Assembly (NCBI GenBank): GCA_910588535.1
Contig: CAJUOO010000035.1
Span: 1 to 31,972, forward strand
DNA from: an uncultured Lachnospiraceae bacterium
Lineage (GTDB): Bacteria > Bacillota > Clostridia > Lachnospirales > Lachnospiraceae
Direction: 5' to 3'
DNA: 31,972 nt
Shown piece after piece: positions 1-8,119 of this stretch. The first letter of the stretch is position 1; every line of letters starts with the position of its first letter. The notes beneath the pieces were generated by a model. That model saw only the letters and a list, made by a program, of their open reading frames with translations. It ran no database searches and was not told the DNA's origin. Made by a program: the position numbers and the translations under genes.

Positions 1-378
1 TGTTATATAACTGATACACTTATTATGTGTATCAGCAGACACCATATGAATTTATTGATACGACTGGGATTGATGGAAAGTAGTGGATTATTTTTTTCGA
101 TACAATGAATATACGTTGATATAATGGGTAAATTGTCCAAAAGAAGCAAGGACGGATAAAAGACAAATCACTCTGGGATTTGTATCTCAGAGCCGATTTG
201 TCTACATTCTGAAGTCCTATATCAGCCAAAGATCTATTCAGATAGAATAAAAAATGGAAGAATATAAATTCCATATAATATATACAGGAAATTATTTTGT
301 TTTTCTTTTTTACTATAACTGATGAAATTGTACAGTTTATAAGTGGATAAGTCAGCACCTTACAGCTCGCTATTATAA
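1..378. other. AT-rich non-coding stretch
   Basis: No convincing gene is seen. A perfect 9-bp hairpin with a 7-base loop lies at 11-35 (arm CTGATACAC). A second, longer hairpin at 161-203 is listed separately. The open frame on the minus strand at 32-358 has no Shine-Dalgarno site and an unprotein-like composition, so I do not call it. Confidence 0.5.
161..203 (-). terminator. Likely terminator of the BlaI-type gene
   Basis: The arms AGACAAATC (161-169) and GATTTGTCT (195-203) are perfectly complementary, and an inner nine-base pair set (171-179 with 184-192, one G-T wobble) continues the stem to a 4-base loop. Read on the minus strand the stem is followed by TTTTATCC, a short T-run, which suits a Rho-independent terminator downstream of the gene that ends at 379. 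The distance of about 175 bases from the stop codon makes this less certain. Confidence 0.4.
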
Positions 379-768
379 TTATTCACTGTTTTCAAGACAA
401 TCTATCATTTTATTGATTTCTTCTAGTTCTTCTTGTGTAAGAGGTTTTTTGCTGTGAGATGTGTAGAGAGATTTCGTAAAAGGATCTGTTTTTAAAAATT
501 CAGTAAACCTTTGAGATTGTTGTTGTGCATATTCAGCTTCTGGAATAAGAATATCGTAAAATATAATGGAATTTTCCTCCGTGGCCTTGAGAAATCCTTT
601 TTTTATAATTTTTTTCAGGAAGGATGCCACTGCGCGCTGCTTCCATTTTTTTTGAAATTGGCGATAAACGGCTTCTTGAATGTCCTCTATGGTCATTCTT
701 TTATTTGAATCCCAGATACATTTCATCACTAATGTTTCTGGACCAGATAAACAGATATATTTTTTCAT
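379..768 (-). CDS. BlaI/MecI/CopY-family transcriptional repressor
   Basis: A 129-residue protein with the length and layout of the BlaI/MecI/CopY family: an N-terminal winged helix (about residues 8-80, including LVMKCIWDSNKRMTIEDIQ and a basic recognition region with KKWKQRAVASFLKKI) and a C-terminal dimerisation helix region (about 85-129). Family members bind a TACA/TGTA dyad as dimers and repress beta-lactamase, metal or stress genes; release normally needs cleavage by a BlaR1/MecR1 membrane protease. No blaR1 is visible next to it, so its partner and target are unknown. The start is supported by AGAGGGA about 7 bases upstream on the minus strand and by a good promoter at 803-831. The assignment to family is firm, the regulon is not known. 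Confidence 0.85.
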   Translation of the reverse strand: MKKYICLSGPETLVMKCIWDSNKRMTIEDIQEAVYRQFQKKWKQRAVASFLKKIIKKGFLKATEENSIIFYDILIPEAEYAQQQSQRFTEFLKTDPFTKSLYTSHSKKPLTQEELEEINKMIDCLENSE

Positions 769-802
769 AAAATCCCTCTTTTAATTATTTATTATTATTT
801 AT

Positions 803-831
803 ATAATACTATAAGTGAAACTTTTTTTCAA
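803..831 (-). promoter_or_regulatory. Sigma-70-type promoter of the BlaI-type gene
   Basis: On the minus strand TTGAAA (831-826), a 17-base spacer and TATTAT (808-803) form a near-consensus promoter about 35 bases before the start codon at 768. Confidence 0.65.
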
Positions 832-861
832 CTAAAATATTTTTAATGAAATCAATAGTTA

Positions 862-880
862 TACGATACAATGTATCGTA
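862..880. promoter_or_regulatory. 19-bp palindrome, possible BlaI-type operator
   Basis: TACGATACA-A-TGTATCGTA is a perfect 9+1+9 inverted repeat containing TACA and TGTA, the half-sites bound by BlaI/MecI/CopY repressors. Known operators of this family usually have two bases between the half-sites, whereas here there is one, so the match is not exact. It sits about 30 bases upstream of the minus-strand -35 box. The rest of 769-1139 is very AT-rich and shows only the two promoters listed. Confidence 0.4.
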
Positions 881-1062
881 GTAAAAGATATGATGTAACA
901 GGACATTTAACCTATTTTTTGTTATTATCACGCATATTTTTTATATTATACACGAAACTATAATTTCGAATAAAATAGTTTTTTATCTGAAATTATATAT
1001 AAAATAATATATATTTTATACCTTTTTTTATACAAGATAGCTGATTTATGATATACTTTATT

Positions 1063-1091
1063 TTGAATTGAAGAATATACAAAAATAGAAT
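1063..1091 (+). promoter_or_regulatory. Candidate promoter for the small ORF at 1140
   Basis: TTGAAT (1063-1068), a 17-base spacer and TAGAAT (1086-1091). The surrounding sequence is AT-rich, so a chance match is possible. Confidence 0.35.
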
Positions 1092-1139
1092 ATAAATATA
1101 TGAAAATACAGGTCAGAGAAATATAAGAAGGTATTTGAT

Positions 1140-1340
1140 ATGAAAGTAAGCGCTGCTAACGGAAAGCATTTCGCCCAATTTAATTACAAAGGACTTAACC
1201 TCTGCCTCATAAATGGTCATTATGACAGTGACAACTCTAATCAAGTAGTAACCAAAGGCGAATATTGGGAGATATACGATCACCAAAGTGAAATTGCGAA
1301 TAAACTTAGGAAGCGAAGATTGAAAGACAGAGTACAATAG
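1140..1340 (+). CDS. Possible small protein of unknown function
   Basis: A 66-residue frame that starts with ATG after AGAAGG (spacing about 9) and lies downstream of a promoter-like pair. The product is soluble and mixed in composition, with a basic C-terminal end (KLRKRRLKDR), and does not resemble anything I recognise. It has no membrane segment or cysteine motif. It could be a genuine small protein, the remnant of a larger regulator, or chance. The overlapping minus-strand frame is hydrophobic and lacks a ribosome site, so I prefer this strand. 1341-1550 holds no gene that I can support. Confidence 0.35.
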   Translation: MKVSAANGKHFAQFNYKGLNLCLINGHYDSDNSNQVVTKGEYWEIYDHQSEIANKLRKRRLKDRVQ

Positions 1341-1550
1341 GATAAAAGAATTGGGTATTGCAACGCAGATGACCAAAATCCGTATTATAAATGTTTTTTC
1401 GTCATACTTGTATTTTACATTTATGGATCCTGATACCTGCCATAATGAAAAATGATTATGAAGGTTTGTGTACCTTCCTCTCCACGGACAACTTGACTTT
1501 TCACTTTAATGCTTTTTTCTGATAATTTTCTTGTGACCATATTTCAATAG

Positions 1551-1812
1551 ATATCATTTTCGGAGGAGGTCCATATAGCTCGACCGCTGTTTCCTCTGTC
1601 ACCCCGCTCCTGCTTAGTAAAAACGTAACGGATACTAAGCTCGTGAAAAACCTTGCTAACTCCCATCTGCCCGCTTCGGCGGGCATACAAATCAGGCACA
1701 CTAAGTACCGACGTTTTTCTATAGGTTCCTTAAGGACTACAGGCAGTTCACCGGGCAGATCTTTCCAGAAAATGATACAACAGATTTTTTATAACAGAAG
1801 AAGTATAAAATT
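1551..1812 (+). repeat. Palindromic intergenic element, copy 1 (chimeric, with insert)
   Basis: First copy of the long palindromic family (others at 25341, 25722, 29061, 31571, 31911). The core blocks CCCCGCTCCTGCTTAG and ATAGGTTCCTT are recognisable, and the inner stem TACT/AGTA pairs as in the copy at 25341. The left arm and flank are of one type (as at 25341-25393) while the right arm and flank are the inverted left end of the other type (as in 25863-25940 and 31571-31650), so both ends read ATCATTTTC inward. About 35 extra bases lie in the loop and carry a 7-bp hairpin closed by TTCG (1668-1685), the typical stable UUCG tetraloop if transcribed on this strand. Confidence 0.8.
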
Positions 1813-1915
1813 GACAAGAAGTTATACATCTCAGATTACATAATAGTATAGAATGTTTTTTGCACCAATATATTTCAGGCAGCATATACTAGAATGTAGT
1901 GATGTATGGCAGCTA

Positions 1916-1944
1916 TTGACAGTGTGAAAATTTAGTGATATGAT
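1916..1944 (+). promoter_or_regulatory. Promoter of the nifS-nifU genes
   Basis: Perfect TTGACA (1916-1921), a 17-base spacer and TATGAT (1939-1944), about 55 bases before the nifS start. No iscR-type gene or clear IscR site is seen nearby. Confidence 0.75.
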
Positions 1945-1999
1945 TATCTAAATCCTAGTAAAACACTATGAAATAAACAGGAGGAATGATGCCAGAATT

Positions 2000-3196
2000 A
2001 TGAAAGATATCATATATTTAGATAATGCGGCGACAACGCGGATGAGACCTGCGGTGGCGGATGCGATGCTTCCTTTTTTGACAGAGGAATATGGCAATCC
2101 ATCTGCTGTCTACGGACTTGCATCCAAGAGCCGAGCCGCTATAAATAAGGTGCGTGAGACAATCGCGGGCACGCTTTTTGCAAGACCAGAGGAGATCTAT
2201 TTTACTGCAGGGGGAAGCGAGGCGGATAACTGGGCTCTCAAGGCAGTATTCGAGGCAAACAAAGATAAAGGAAATCATATTATAACTACAAAGATTGAGC
2301 ATCATGCCGTGCTTTACACTTGTCATTATCTGGAAAGTCTGGGCTGTGAGGTGACATATCTCAATGTGGATGAAAATGGCAGAATTAGCATGGATGAGCT
2401 TAAGCGTGCGATTCGCCCGACCACGATACTTATATCTGTTATGGCTGCCAATAATGAGATTGGCACGTTGGAGCCGATAAAGGAGATCGGTGAGATAGCA
2501 AAAAAACACAAGATATATTTTCATACAGATGCCGTGCAGGCATATGGACAGATACCGATTTCTGTGGAGGAATGTCATATTGATCTGTTAAGTGCCAGCG
2601 GGCATAAGCTAAATGGACCAAAGGGAGTTGGATTTCTCTATATTAGAAAGGGAGTGAAACTGACATCTTTTCTTCACGGGGGAGCACAGGAGCGTGGACG
2701 GCGTGCCGGGACGGAGAATGTGCCGGGAATTATCGGTCTTGGCAGAGCGGTGGAACTTGCTTTTGAGGATATGGAGGAGAGAAGACAGAGAGAGACAGAA
2801 CTTCGGGACTATCTTATGGAGAAAGTGATGGCGGAGATTCCATATGTGAGGGTAAATGGAGACAGAATCAACCGCCTTCCCAATAATGTGAATTTTAGCT
2901 TTCAGTTTATAGAGGGAGAATCGCTGCTAATTATGCTTGATATGAAGCATATCTGTGCTTCCAGTGGCTCTGCCTGTACATCTGGATCACTTGACCCCTC
3001 CCATGTGTTGCTTGCCATTGGGCTTCCACATGAAATTGCACATGGATCGCTTCGCCTGACACTTGGTTATGAGACGACGAAGGAAGAGCTTGATCATACG
3101 GTGGAGGCTATAAAAGAGATAGTGGGAAAGCTTCGTGATATGTCACCACTCTATGAGGATTTTATTAGAAAACATTCAGAGCGGGAAGAACAATAG
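2000..3196 (+). CDS. nifS: Cysteine desulfurase (NifS/IscS family)
   Basis: A PLP enzyme that takes sulfur from L-cysteine as a persulfide and passes it to the Fe-S scaffold and to tRNA thiolation. The protein has 398 residues, normal for class I enzymes. Visible motifs are YLDNAATT at the N-terminus, the cofactor-stacking HH at 101-102, HTDAVQA (175-181), the PLP lysine in SASGHKLNGPKG (K203), GGAQERGRRAGTEN, and the catalytic cysteine in SGSACTSGS (C326). Downstream lie its usual partners nifU (12 bases later) and mnmA, which receives its sulfur in the same pathway. The start is the only ATG in frame after AGGAGG, although that site is rather far away (about 15 bases). Confidence 0.96.
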   Translation: MKDIIYLDNAATTRMRPAVADAMLPFLTEEYGNPSAVYGLASKSRAAINKVRETIAGTLFARPEEIYFTAGGSEADNWALKAVFEANKDKGNHIITTKIEHHAVLYTCHYLESLGCEVTYLNVDENGRISMDELKRAIRPTTILISVMAANNEIGTLEPIKEIGEIAKKHKIYFHTDAVQAYGQIPISVEECHIDLLSASGHKLNGPKGVGFLYIRKGVKLTSFLHGGAQERGRRAGTENVPGIIGLGRAVELAFEDMEERRQRETELRDYLMEKVMAEIPYVRVNGDRINRLPNNVNFSFQFIEGESLLIMLDMKHICASSGSACTSGSLDPSHVLLAIGLPHEIAHGSLRLTLGYETTKEELDHTVEAIKEIVGKLRDMSPLYEDFIRKHSEREEQ

Positions 3197-3208
3197 AAAG
3201 GAATTTAT

Positions 3209-3643
3209 ATGTACTCAGAAAAAGTGATGGACCATTTTCAAAATCCGCGCAATGTAGGAGAGATAGAACATGCGAGCGGAGTAGGCACAGTAGGTAACGC
3301 AAAATGCGGGGATATTATGCGGATCTATCTGGATATTGATGAGAACCAAGTGATAAGGGATGCAAAGTTTAAGACCTTTGGCTGTGGGGCGGCGATAGCG
3401 ACCAGCAGTATGGCGACCGAATTGGTGAAGGGTAAAACGGTGCAGGAGGCACTTGCTGTTACTAATAAGGCAGTGATGGAGGCGCTGGATGGCTTACCTC
3501 CCGTAAAGGTACACTGTTCCTTGTTGGCGGAGGAGGCGATTCATGCATCCTTGTGGGATTATGCACAGAAGAACCATATCACAATAGATGGGCTTGAGGA
3601 ACCAAAGACGGATATTCACGAAGGAGAGGAGCTGCTTGAGTAA
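3209..3643 (+). CDS. nifU: Fe-S cluster assembly scaffold (NifU N-terminal/IscU type)
   Basis: A 144-residue IscU-like scaffold on which the desulfurase builds Fe-S clusters. The three ligand cysteines are at 33 (AKCGDIM), 59 (FGCGAA) and 103 (VHCSLLAEEA), and the conserved aspartate D35 that makes clusters transferable is present. The absence of the C-terminal NifU thioredoxin-like domain and the central ferredoxin domain shows it is the short form. It follows nifS by 12 bases with AAAGGA ahead of ATG and is clearly in the same operon. Confidence 0.95.
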   Translation: MYSEKVMDHFQNPRNVGEIEHASGVGTVGNAKCGDIMRIYLDIDENQVIRDAKFKTFGCGAAIATSSMATELVKGKTVQEALAVTNKAVMEALDGLPPVKVHCSLLAEEAIHASLWDYAQKNHITIDGLEEPKTDIHEGEELLE

Positions 3644-3660
3644 ATCAGGCAGCTCCTTTG
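3627..3660 (+). terminator. Hairpin at the end of nifU, weak terminator
   Basis: AGGAGCTGC (3627-3635) pairs perfectly with GCAGCTCCT (3649-3657) around a 13-base loop that includes the nifU stop codon. Only TTTG follows, so termination may be partial. Confidence 0.4.
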
Positions 3661-3760
3661 AGATCGTTTGTTAAGAAAGATTTGCACAACAGAGCTAACT
3701 ATGTGTCAATTTTTTAGAAAAAGAAAGTACAAAGATAAGAAACTGACTTATAAAATAACA

Positions 3761-3789
3761 TGGCAAATCTGACAGATATATGTTATACT
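3761..3789 (+). promoter_or_regulatory. Extended -10 promoter for mnmA
   Basis: TATACT (3784-3789) is preceded by TG plus one base, the extended -10 form, which compensates for a poor -35 (TGGCAA at 3761-3766, 17-base spacing). It lies about 50 bases before the mnmA start. Confidence 0.5.
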
Positions 3790-3836
3790 GATATACAGAG
3801 AGCGATCAGCGAGATGATGATTTAAAGGATGGTATT

Positions 3837-4904
3837 ATGGAAAAGAAAAAAGTGGTGGTCGGAATGTCGGGGGGAGTAGATTCTTCTGTCGCAGCGTATT
3901 TGTTGAAGGAGCAAGGGTATGAAGTAATTGGCGTTACCATGCAGCTTTGGCAGGGGGAGAACACTAGCTCGGAGGATGGCTGCTGCGGGCTCTTGGCCGT
4001 GGAGGATGCCAGAAGAGTAGCAGAGATGCTTGAAATTCCATATTATGTGATGAATTTTAAGAGGGAATTTCAAAAATCGGTGGTAGATTATTTTGTGGCA
4101 GAATATTGCGCGGGGAGAACTCCAAATCCTTGCATTGCATGCAATCGTTATATAAAGTGGGAAGCACTTTTAAGCAGGAGCCTTGCCATTGGCGCAGATT
4201 ATATTGCTACAGGGCATTATGCGAGGGTAGAAAAGCTTTCTAACGGCAGGTACAGTATACGCAGGGCTGCCACAGCAGAGAAGGACCAGACCTATGCGTT
4301 GTATAATTTGACGCAGGATCAGCTTTCTCGCACGCTATTTCCGCTGGGAGATTATGAGAAGACAGAGGTGCGCCGGATAGCGGAGAAGATTGGGCTTAAG
4401 GTGGCGCATAAGCCTGACAGCCAAGAGATATGTTTTGTGCCAGATCAAGATTATGCTGGATTTATTGAGAGAAGTATTGGAAATAGTATACCAGAAGGGA
4501 ATTTTGTGACGCCAGAGGGACAGGTGATTGGGAAGCACAGAGGAATTATTCATTATACAATAGGGCAGAGAAAGGGATTGAAGCTTTCTGTAGGTTATCC
4601 GGTATTTGTGCTTGCTATACGCCCAGAGACCAATGAGGTGGTAATTGGAGATGGATCTAAGGTTTATTCTGAATGTGTGCTGGCGGACAGGCTTAATTAT
4701 ATGTCGGAGGCTACCATTTATGATGGAATGAGGGCGGTCGGTAAGATTCGCTATAATCATAAGGGAGCTTTATGTCGCCTGTATCAGAGAGAGAAGGATG
4801 TTTTAGAATGTGTTTTCGATGAGCCGCAGAGGGCAGTGACGCCCGGACAGGCGCTTGTATTATATAATGGCGAGTATGTGCTCGCTGGAGGGACGATTAT
4901 ATAG
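3837..4904 (+). CDS. mnmA: tRNA-specific 2-thiouridylase MnmA
   Basis: Thiolates U34 of tRNA-Lys, -Glu and -Gln at the wobble position using ATP and sulfur relayed from a cysteine desulfurase such as the upstream nifS product. The 355-residue length is typical. The PP-loop reads GMSGGVDSS (9-17); the catalytic pair is C99 (TPNPCIACN) and C199 (SQEICFVPDQDY). YTIGQRKGL is the conserved C-terminal family block. Start chosen at ATG after AAAGGATGG. Between it and nifU lie about 190 bases with a possible separate promoter, so it may be transcribed both with nifS-nifU and alone. Confidence 0.96.
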   Translation: MEKKKVVVGMSGGVDSSVAAYLLKEQGYEVIGVTMQLWQGENTSSEDGCCGLLAVEDARRVAEMLEIPYYVMNFKREFQKSVVDYFVAEYCAGRTPNPCIACNRYIKWEALLSRSLAIGADYIATGHYARVEKLSNGRYSIRRAATAEKDQTYALYNLTQDQLSRTLFPLGDYEKTEVRRIAEKIGLKVAHKPDSQEICFVPDQDYAGFIERSIGNSIPEGNFVTPEGQVIGKHRGIIHYTIGQRKGLKLSVGYPVFVLAIRPETNEVVIGDGSKVYSECVLADRLNYMSEATIYDGMRAVGKIRYNHKGALCRLYQREKDVLECVFDEPQRAVTPGQALVLYNGEYVLAGGTII

Positions 4905-4905
4905 G

Positions 4906-7900
4906 ATGTTTACACTGGAAACAATCAGAAGAAGGTGTGTTGGGCAGGATGAGTATATTGCAGGTCAGCTTCTTGTGCCTGATACAGAGCTTGATGTGGT
5001 TCAGAGCTTCTGGAAGGGAGAGGTGACACTAAAGGCACATGTCAAGGAGAAGGGGAGCAGCTATGAGGTGAGGGTGAGCCTTTTAAATGGAGAATTTCAT
5101 AGCTGGCATTGTAGTTGTATGGCGTGTCTGTCAGGATTGTGCCGTCATATCGCGGCGGCCTCCATCACCTATTATTCTATTATCAGCCGCAAGACGCGGG
5201 CAGAACTTACGACCTCTCCAGAGATGCAGAAGATTCTTAAGGATTACGGAGAACAGGGAATCACAAGGCTTATGCAGATGCAGCATGAAGGAAAGGTGAG
5301 GCTTATCCCGATACTCAGCGTGGGAAATGGAAGTGCACAAGTGAGTTTTCGCATAGGCAGCCTTCGCAAATCCTATATACTGAAAGATTTATCCGAGTTT
5401 TATTATCATATGCAAGCAAAGGAAACGGTGCAGTATGGAAAGTTTTTAAATTTCGTTCATGCAGAGTGGAGTTTTGAGGAGGAGAATCAGCCACTGCTCT
5501 TTTTGGTTATGGAGATGGTGGAGCGAGAGATAAATTATTATCGCCAGTATCATCCTTATATACCAACATCGGGGTTTAGATGCAGGGAACTTTGTCTTTC
5601 AAGAGAGCTGGCAGATCGATTATTGTCTTTGTATCTTGGAGAAAGCATAGAAATGGTAGATGGCGCTGGACAAACACGAATGGTGGAAGTTGTCGAGGAC
5701 AATCCGAAGCTTCATCTTCGTCTGAAAAGGGAACAGGGTGGCTGTCGGCTTTTTATGGATGAGATAGTGTCGGTGATAGAGGGAGATAGGTGTCTTTATG
5801 TGGTGGAGAACCAGAGAATTTATTGCACCAGCCAAGCCTTTACATCAGCTATGAGAGTGTTTTTGAGGGAGGCTGGCAGATCGGGAAAGAGACTTGTGTA
5901 CGAGATTAGCAGACACGATATGCCCAAGCTATGTGGTCAGCTTCTGCCGTGTATAGTGGGGTATGTGGATCTGGATTCCGGTGGCATTGACCTTGATATG
6001 TATACGCCTAAGCCAGTAAAAGCAGAATTTTCCTTTGATATCTGCGAGGATGGAGTGGTTGCCTGTGAGGAGAAGCTTAGTTATGAGGAGTTTTCTTTTA
6101 ATCCAGTGAAGGGCAACAGCGTTCCTGTGCATATATGCAGGGATTATCCCGGAGAGTATAGAATACGTCAGACGGTGGAGCAATATTTTAAGTATTATGA
6201 TTTGGACAGCGGGAAGCTTTTGCTGTATAATGAAGAGGAGATCTTTTGCCTTTTGGATAAGGGCATGGATAAGTTTATGCAGCTTGGTGAGGTATATTTA
6301 TCGGAGGCATTTAAGGCTGTGCGTATATTGCCATCGCCAAATATTTCGGTGGGAGTGTCCATAAAGGGGAATATGCTGGAGCTTATAATGGATTCTGGCG
6401 GTTTTTTAAAGGAGGAGCTTGAGGGGCTATTAAAAAACTATCATTTAAAGAAGAAATATTATCGCCTGAAAAAGGGAGAATTTGTAAGAATAGAAGACAC
6501 AGCGCTGGAGTCATTTTTTGAGGTGGCAAAAGGTCTTAAATTGTCTGCCGGAGATCTGGTCAAGGAAAAGATCTCAGTTCCCATGTATCGTGCCATGTAT
6601 TTGGATGAAGTGCTTGGGGAGCGAAAGGCGATAGAAAGTGAAGAATATAGGCGTCTGGTTCTTGCCTGCAGGGAGTCTTGTAGAGAAAAAGTGCCGGAGG
6701 GATTTGCGGGAACCTTAAGGGGATATCAGGAGACTGGTTTTCGCTGGATGAAAACTCTGAGTCAGTGTGGCTTTGGGGGAATATTGGCCGATGAGATGGG
6801 ACTTGGAAAGACCATACAGGTTATCGCCCTGTTACTGTCCGCGAAAAAAGAGCTTGAGAAGCCCGCGCTCATTATATGTCCGGCGTCCTTGGTATATAAT
6901 TGGGAGAATGAGCTGCATCGCTTTGCGCCGGAGCTTAGTGTGCTGGTGGTAAGTGGGAGTGAAAAAGAGAGGATGCAGAGCTTTTCTGAGCAGAATGTAC
7001 AGATTTATATTACATCCTACGATCTGCTTCGGCGTGATATTGAACAATATACAAAGAAAGAGTTTTCTTATCAGATTATAGATGAGGCACAGACAATAAA
7101 AAACCATTCTACACAGGGAGCAAGGGCGGTGAAGGCGATCTGTGCCGCCCATCGTTTTGCGCTGACGGGAACACCGATAGAGAATCGTCTGTCGGAGCTG
7201 TGGAGTATTTTTGATTATCTGATGAAGGGGTATCTGTATTCCTACTCTTATTTTAGAGAGGAGCTTGAGATCCCCATTGTAAAAGAGAAAGACAATAGAG
7301 CAGAGAGACGTCTTCAGATGCTGATAAGACCATTTGTGCTTAGGCGGCTAAAGAAGGATGTGCTGAGGGATCTGCCGGAAAAATTGGAGACGGTGGTGTA
7401 TTCCCGCATGGAAAAAGAGCAGGATCAGCTATATCGGGCTTATGCTGCCAAGGTGAGGGAAGAACTTTTGGATAGTACACCGGAGGAATTTCGGCAAGGA
7501 AAAATTCAGGTATTGGCAGCACTGACACGGCTGAGACAGCTCTGTTGTGATCCGGCGCTGTGTTATGATAACTATAGTGGAGGCTCCGCAAAACTTGCCA
7601 CTTTGACGGAGCTTATGGAGGAGGGAATTGGTGCGGGGCACCGATTTCTGGTATTTTCGCAATTTACATCCATGCTTGATAGAATCCAGAAAGAACTGGA
7701 GAGAAAAGGGATTACATCGTTTCAATTAACTGGAGCGACACCCAAGCTAGATAGACTTTCCTTAGCAGAGCGCTTTAATGCCGGGGAGAAAGATGCATTT
7801 TTAATATCCTTAAAAGCGGGCGGTACAGGGCTGAATCTGACAGGGGCGGATATGGTTATTCACTATGATCCATGGTGGAATTTGGCTGCGCAGAATCAGG

Positions 7901-8106
7901 CGACAGACCGAGCCCACCGAATAGGGCAGACGCAGAAGGTGACAGTGATAAAGCTGGTGGTACAAGGAACGATAGAGGAGTCTATTATCCGGCTTCAGGA
8001 GAGCAAACATAGACTTGCAGAGCAGATAATTGGAGGGGCAGAAGGCGGACTTTCTTCTGTGACGCAGGAGGAGCTGCTTGAAATATTAAATGCAATATCA
8101 AAATAG
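4906..8106 (+). CDS. SWIM zinc-finger SNF2/DEAD-type helicase
   Basis: A 1066-residue superfamily 2 ATPase. Domains in order: an N-terminal SWIM zinc finger (C69-x-C71...C79-x-H81, around SCMACLSGLCRH), a long bacterial SNF2-associated region (about 100-590), the SNF2 N-terminal ATPase with Walker A GLGKT (about 631-635) and Walker B DEAQ (about 726), motif III LTGTPIENR, and the helicase C domain with VFSQFTSMLDR, SLKAGGTGLNL and QATDRAHRIGQ (about 998). It probably remodels protein-nucleic acid complexes; the cellular role of this bacterial group is poorly known. The ATG at 4906, one base after the mnmA stop, is preferred to upstream frames inside mnmA, because GGAGGG lies just ahead; the two genes are probably translationally coupled. 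Confidence 0.93.
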   Translation: MFTLETIRRRCVGQDEYIAGQLLVPDTELDVVQSFWKGEVTLKAHVKEKGSSYEVRVSLLNGEFHSWHCSCMACLSGLCRHIAAASITYYSIISRKTRAELTTSPEMQKILKDYGEQGITRLMQMQHEGKVRLIPILSVGNGSAQVSFRIGSLRKSYILKDLSEFYYHMQAKETVQYGKFLNFVHAEWSFEEENQPLLFLVMEMVEREINYYRQYHPYIPTSGFRCRELCLSRELADRLLSLYLGESIEMVDGAGQTRMVEVVEDNPKLHLRLKREQGGCRLFMDEIVSVIEGDRCLYVVENQRIYCTSQAFTSAMRVFLREAGRSGKRLVYEISRHDMPKLCGQLLPCIVGYVDLDSGGIDLDMYTPKPVKAEFSFDICEDGVVACEEKLSYEEFSFNPVKGNSVPVHICRDYPGEYRIRQTVEQYFKYYDLDSGKLLLYNEEEIFCLLDKGMDKFMQLGEVYLSEAFKAVRILPSPNISVGVSIKGNMLELIMDSGGFLKEELEGLLKNYHLKKKYYRLKKGEFVRIEDTALESFFEVAKGLKLSAGDLVKEKISVPMYRAMYLDEVLGERKAIESEEYRRLVLACRESCREKVPEGFAGTLRGYQETGFRWMKTLSQCGFGGILADEMGLGKTIQVIALLLSAKKELEKPALIICPASLVYNWENELHRFAPELSVLVVSGSEKERMQSFSEQNVQIYITSYDLLRRDIEQYTKKEFSYQIIDEAQTIKNHSTQGARAVKAICAAHRFALTGTPIENRLSELWSIFDYLMKGYLYSYSYFREELEIPIVKEKDNRAERRLQMLIRPFVLRRLKKDVLRDLPEKLETVVYSRMEKEQDQLYRAYAAKVREELLDSTPEEFRQGKIQVLAALTRLRQLCCDPALCYDNYSGGSAKLATLTELMEEGIGAGHRFLVFSQFTSMLDRIQKELERKGITSFQLTGATPKLDRLSLAERFNAGEKDAFLISLKAGGTGLNLTGADMVIHYDPWWNLAAQNQATDRAHRIGQTQKVTVIKLVVQGTIEESIIRLQESKHRLAEQIIGGAEGGLSSVTQEELLEILNAISK

Positions 8107-8119
8107 GAGGATTTTACAA

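Noticed and set aside
32..358. 108-residue minus-strand frame
   Set aside because: No Shine-Dalgarno site, crosses the strong hairpin at 161-203 and has low-complexity, shadow-like composition.
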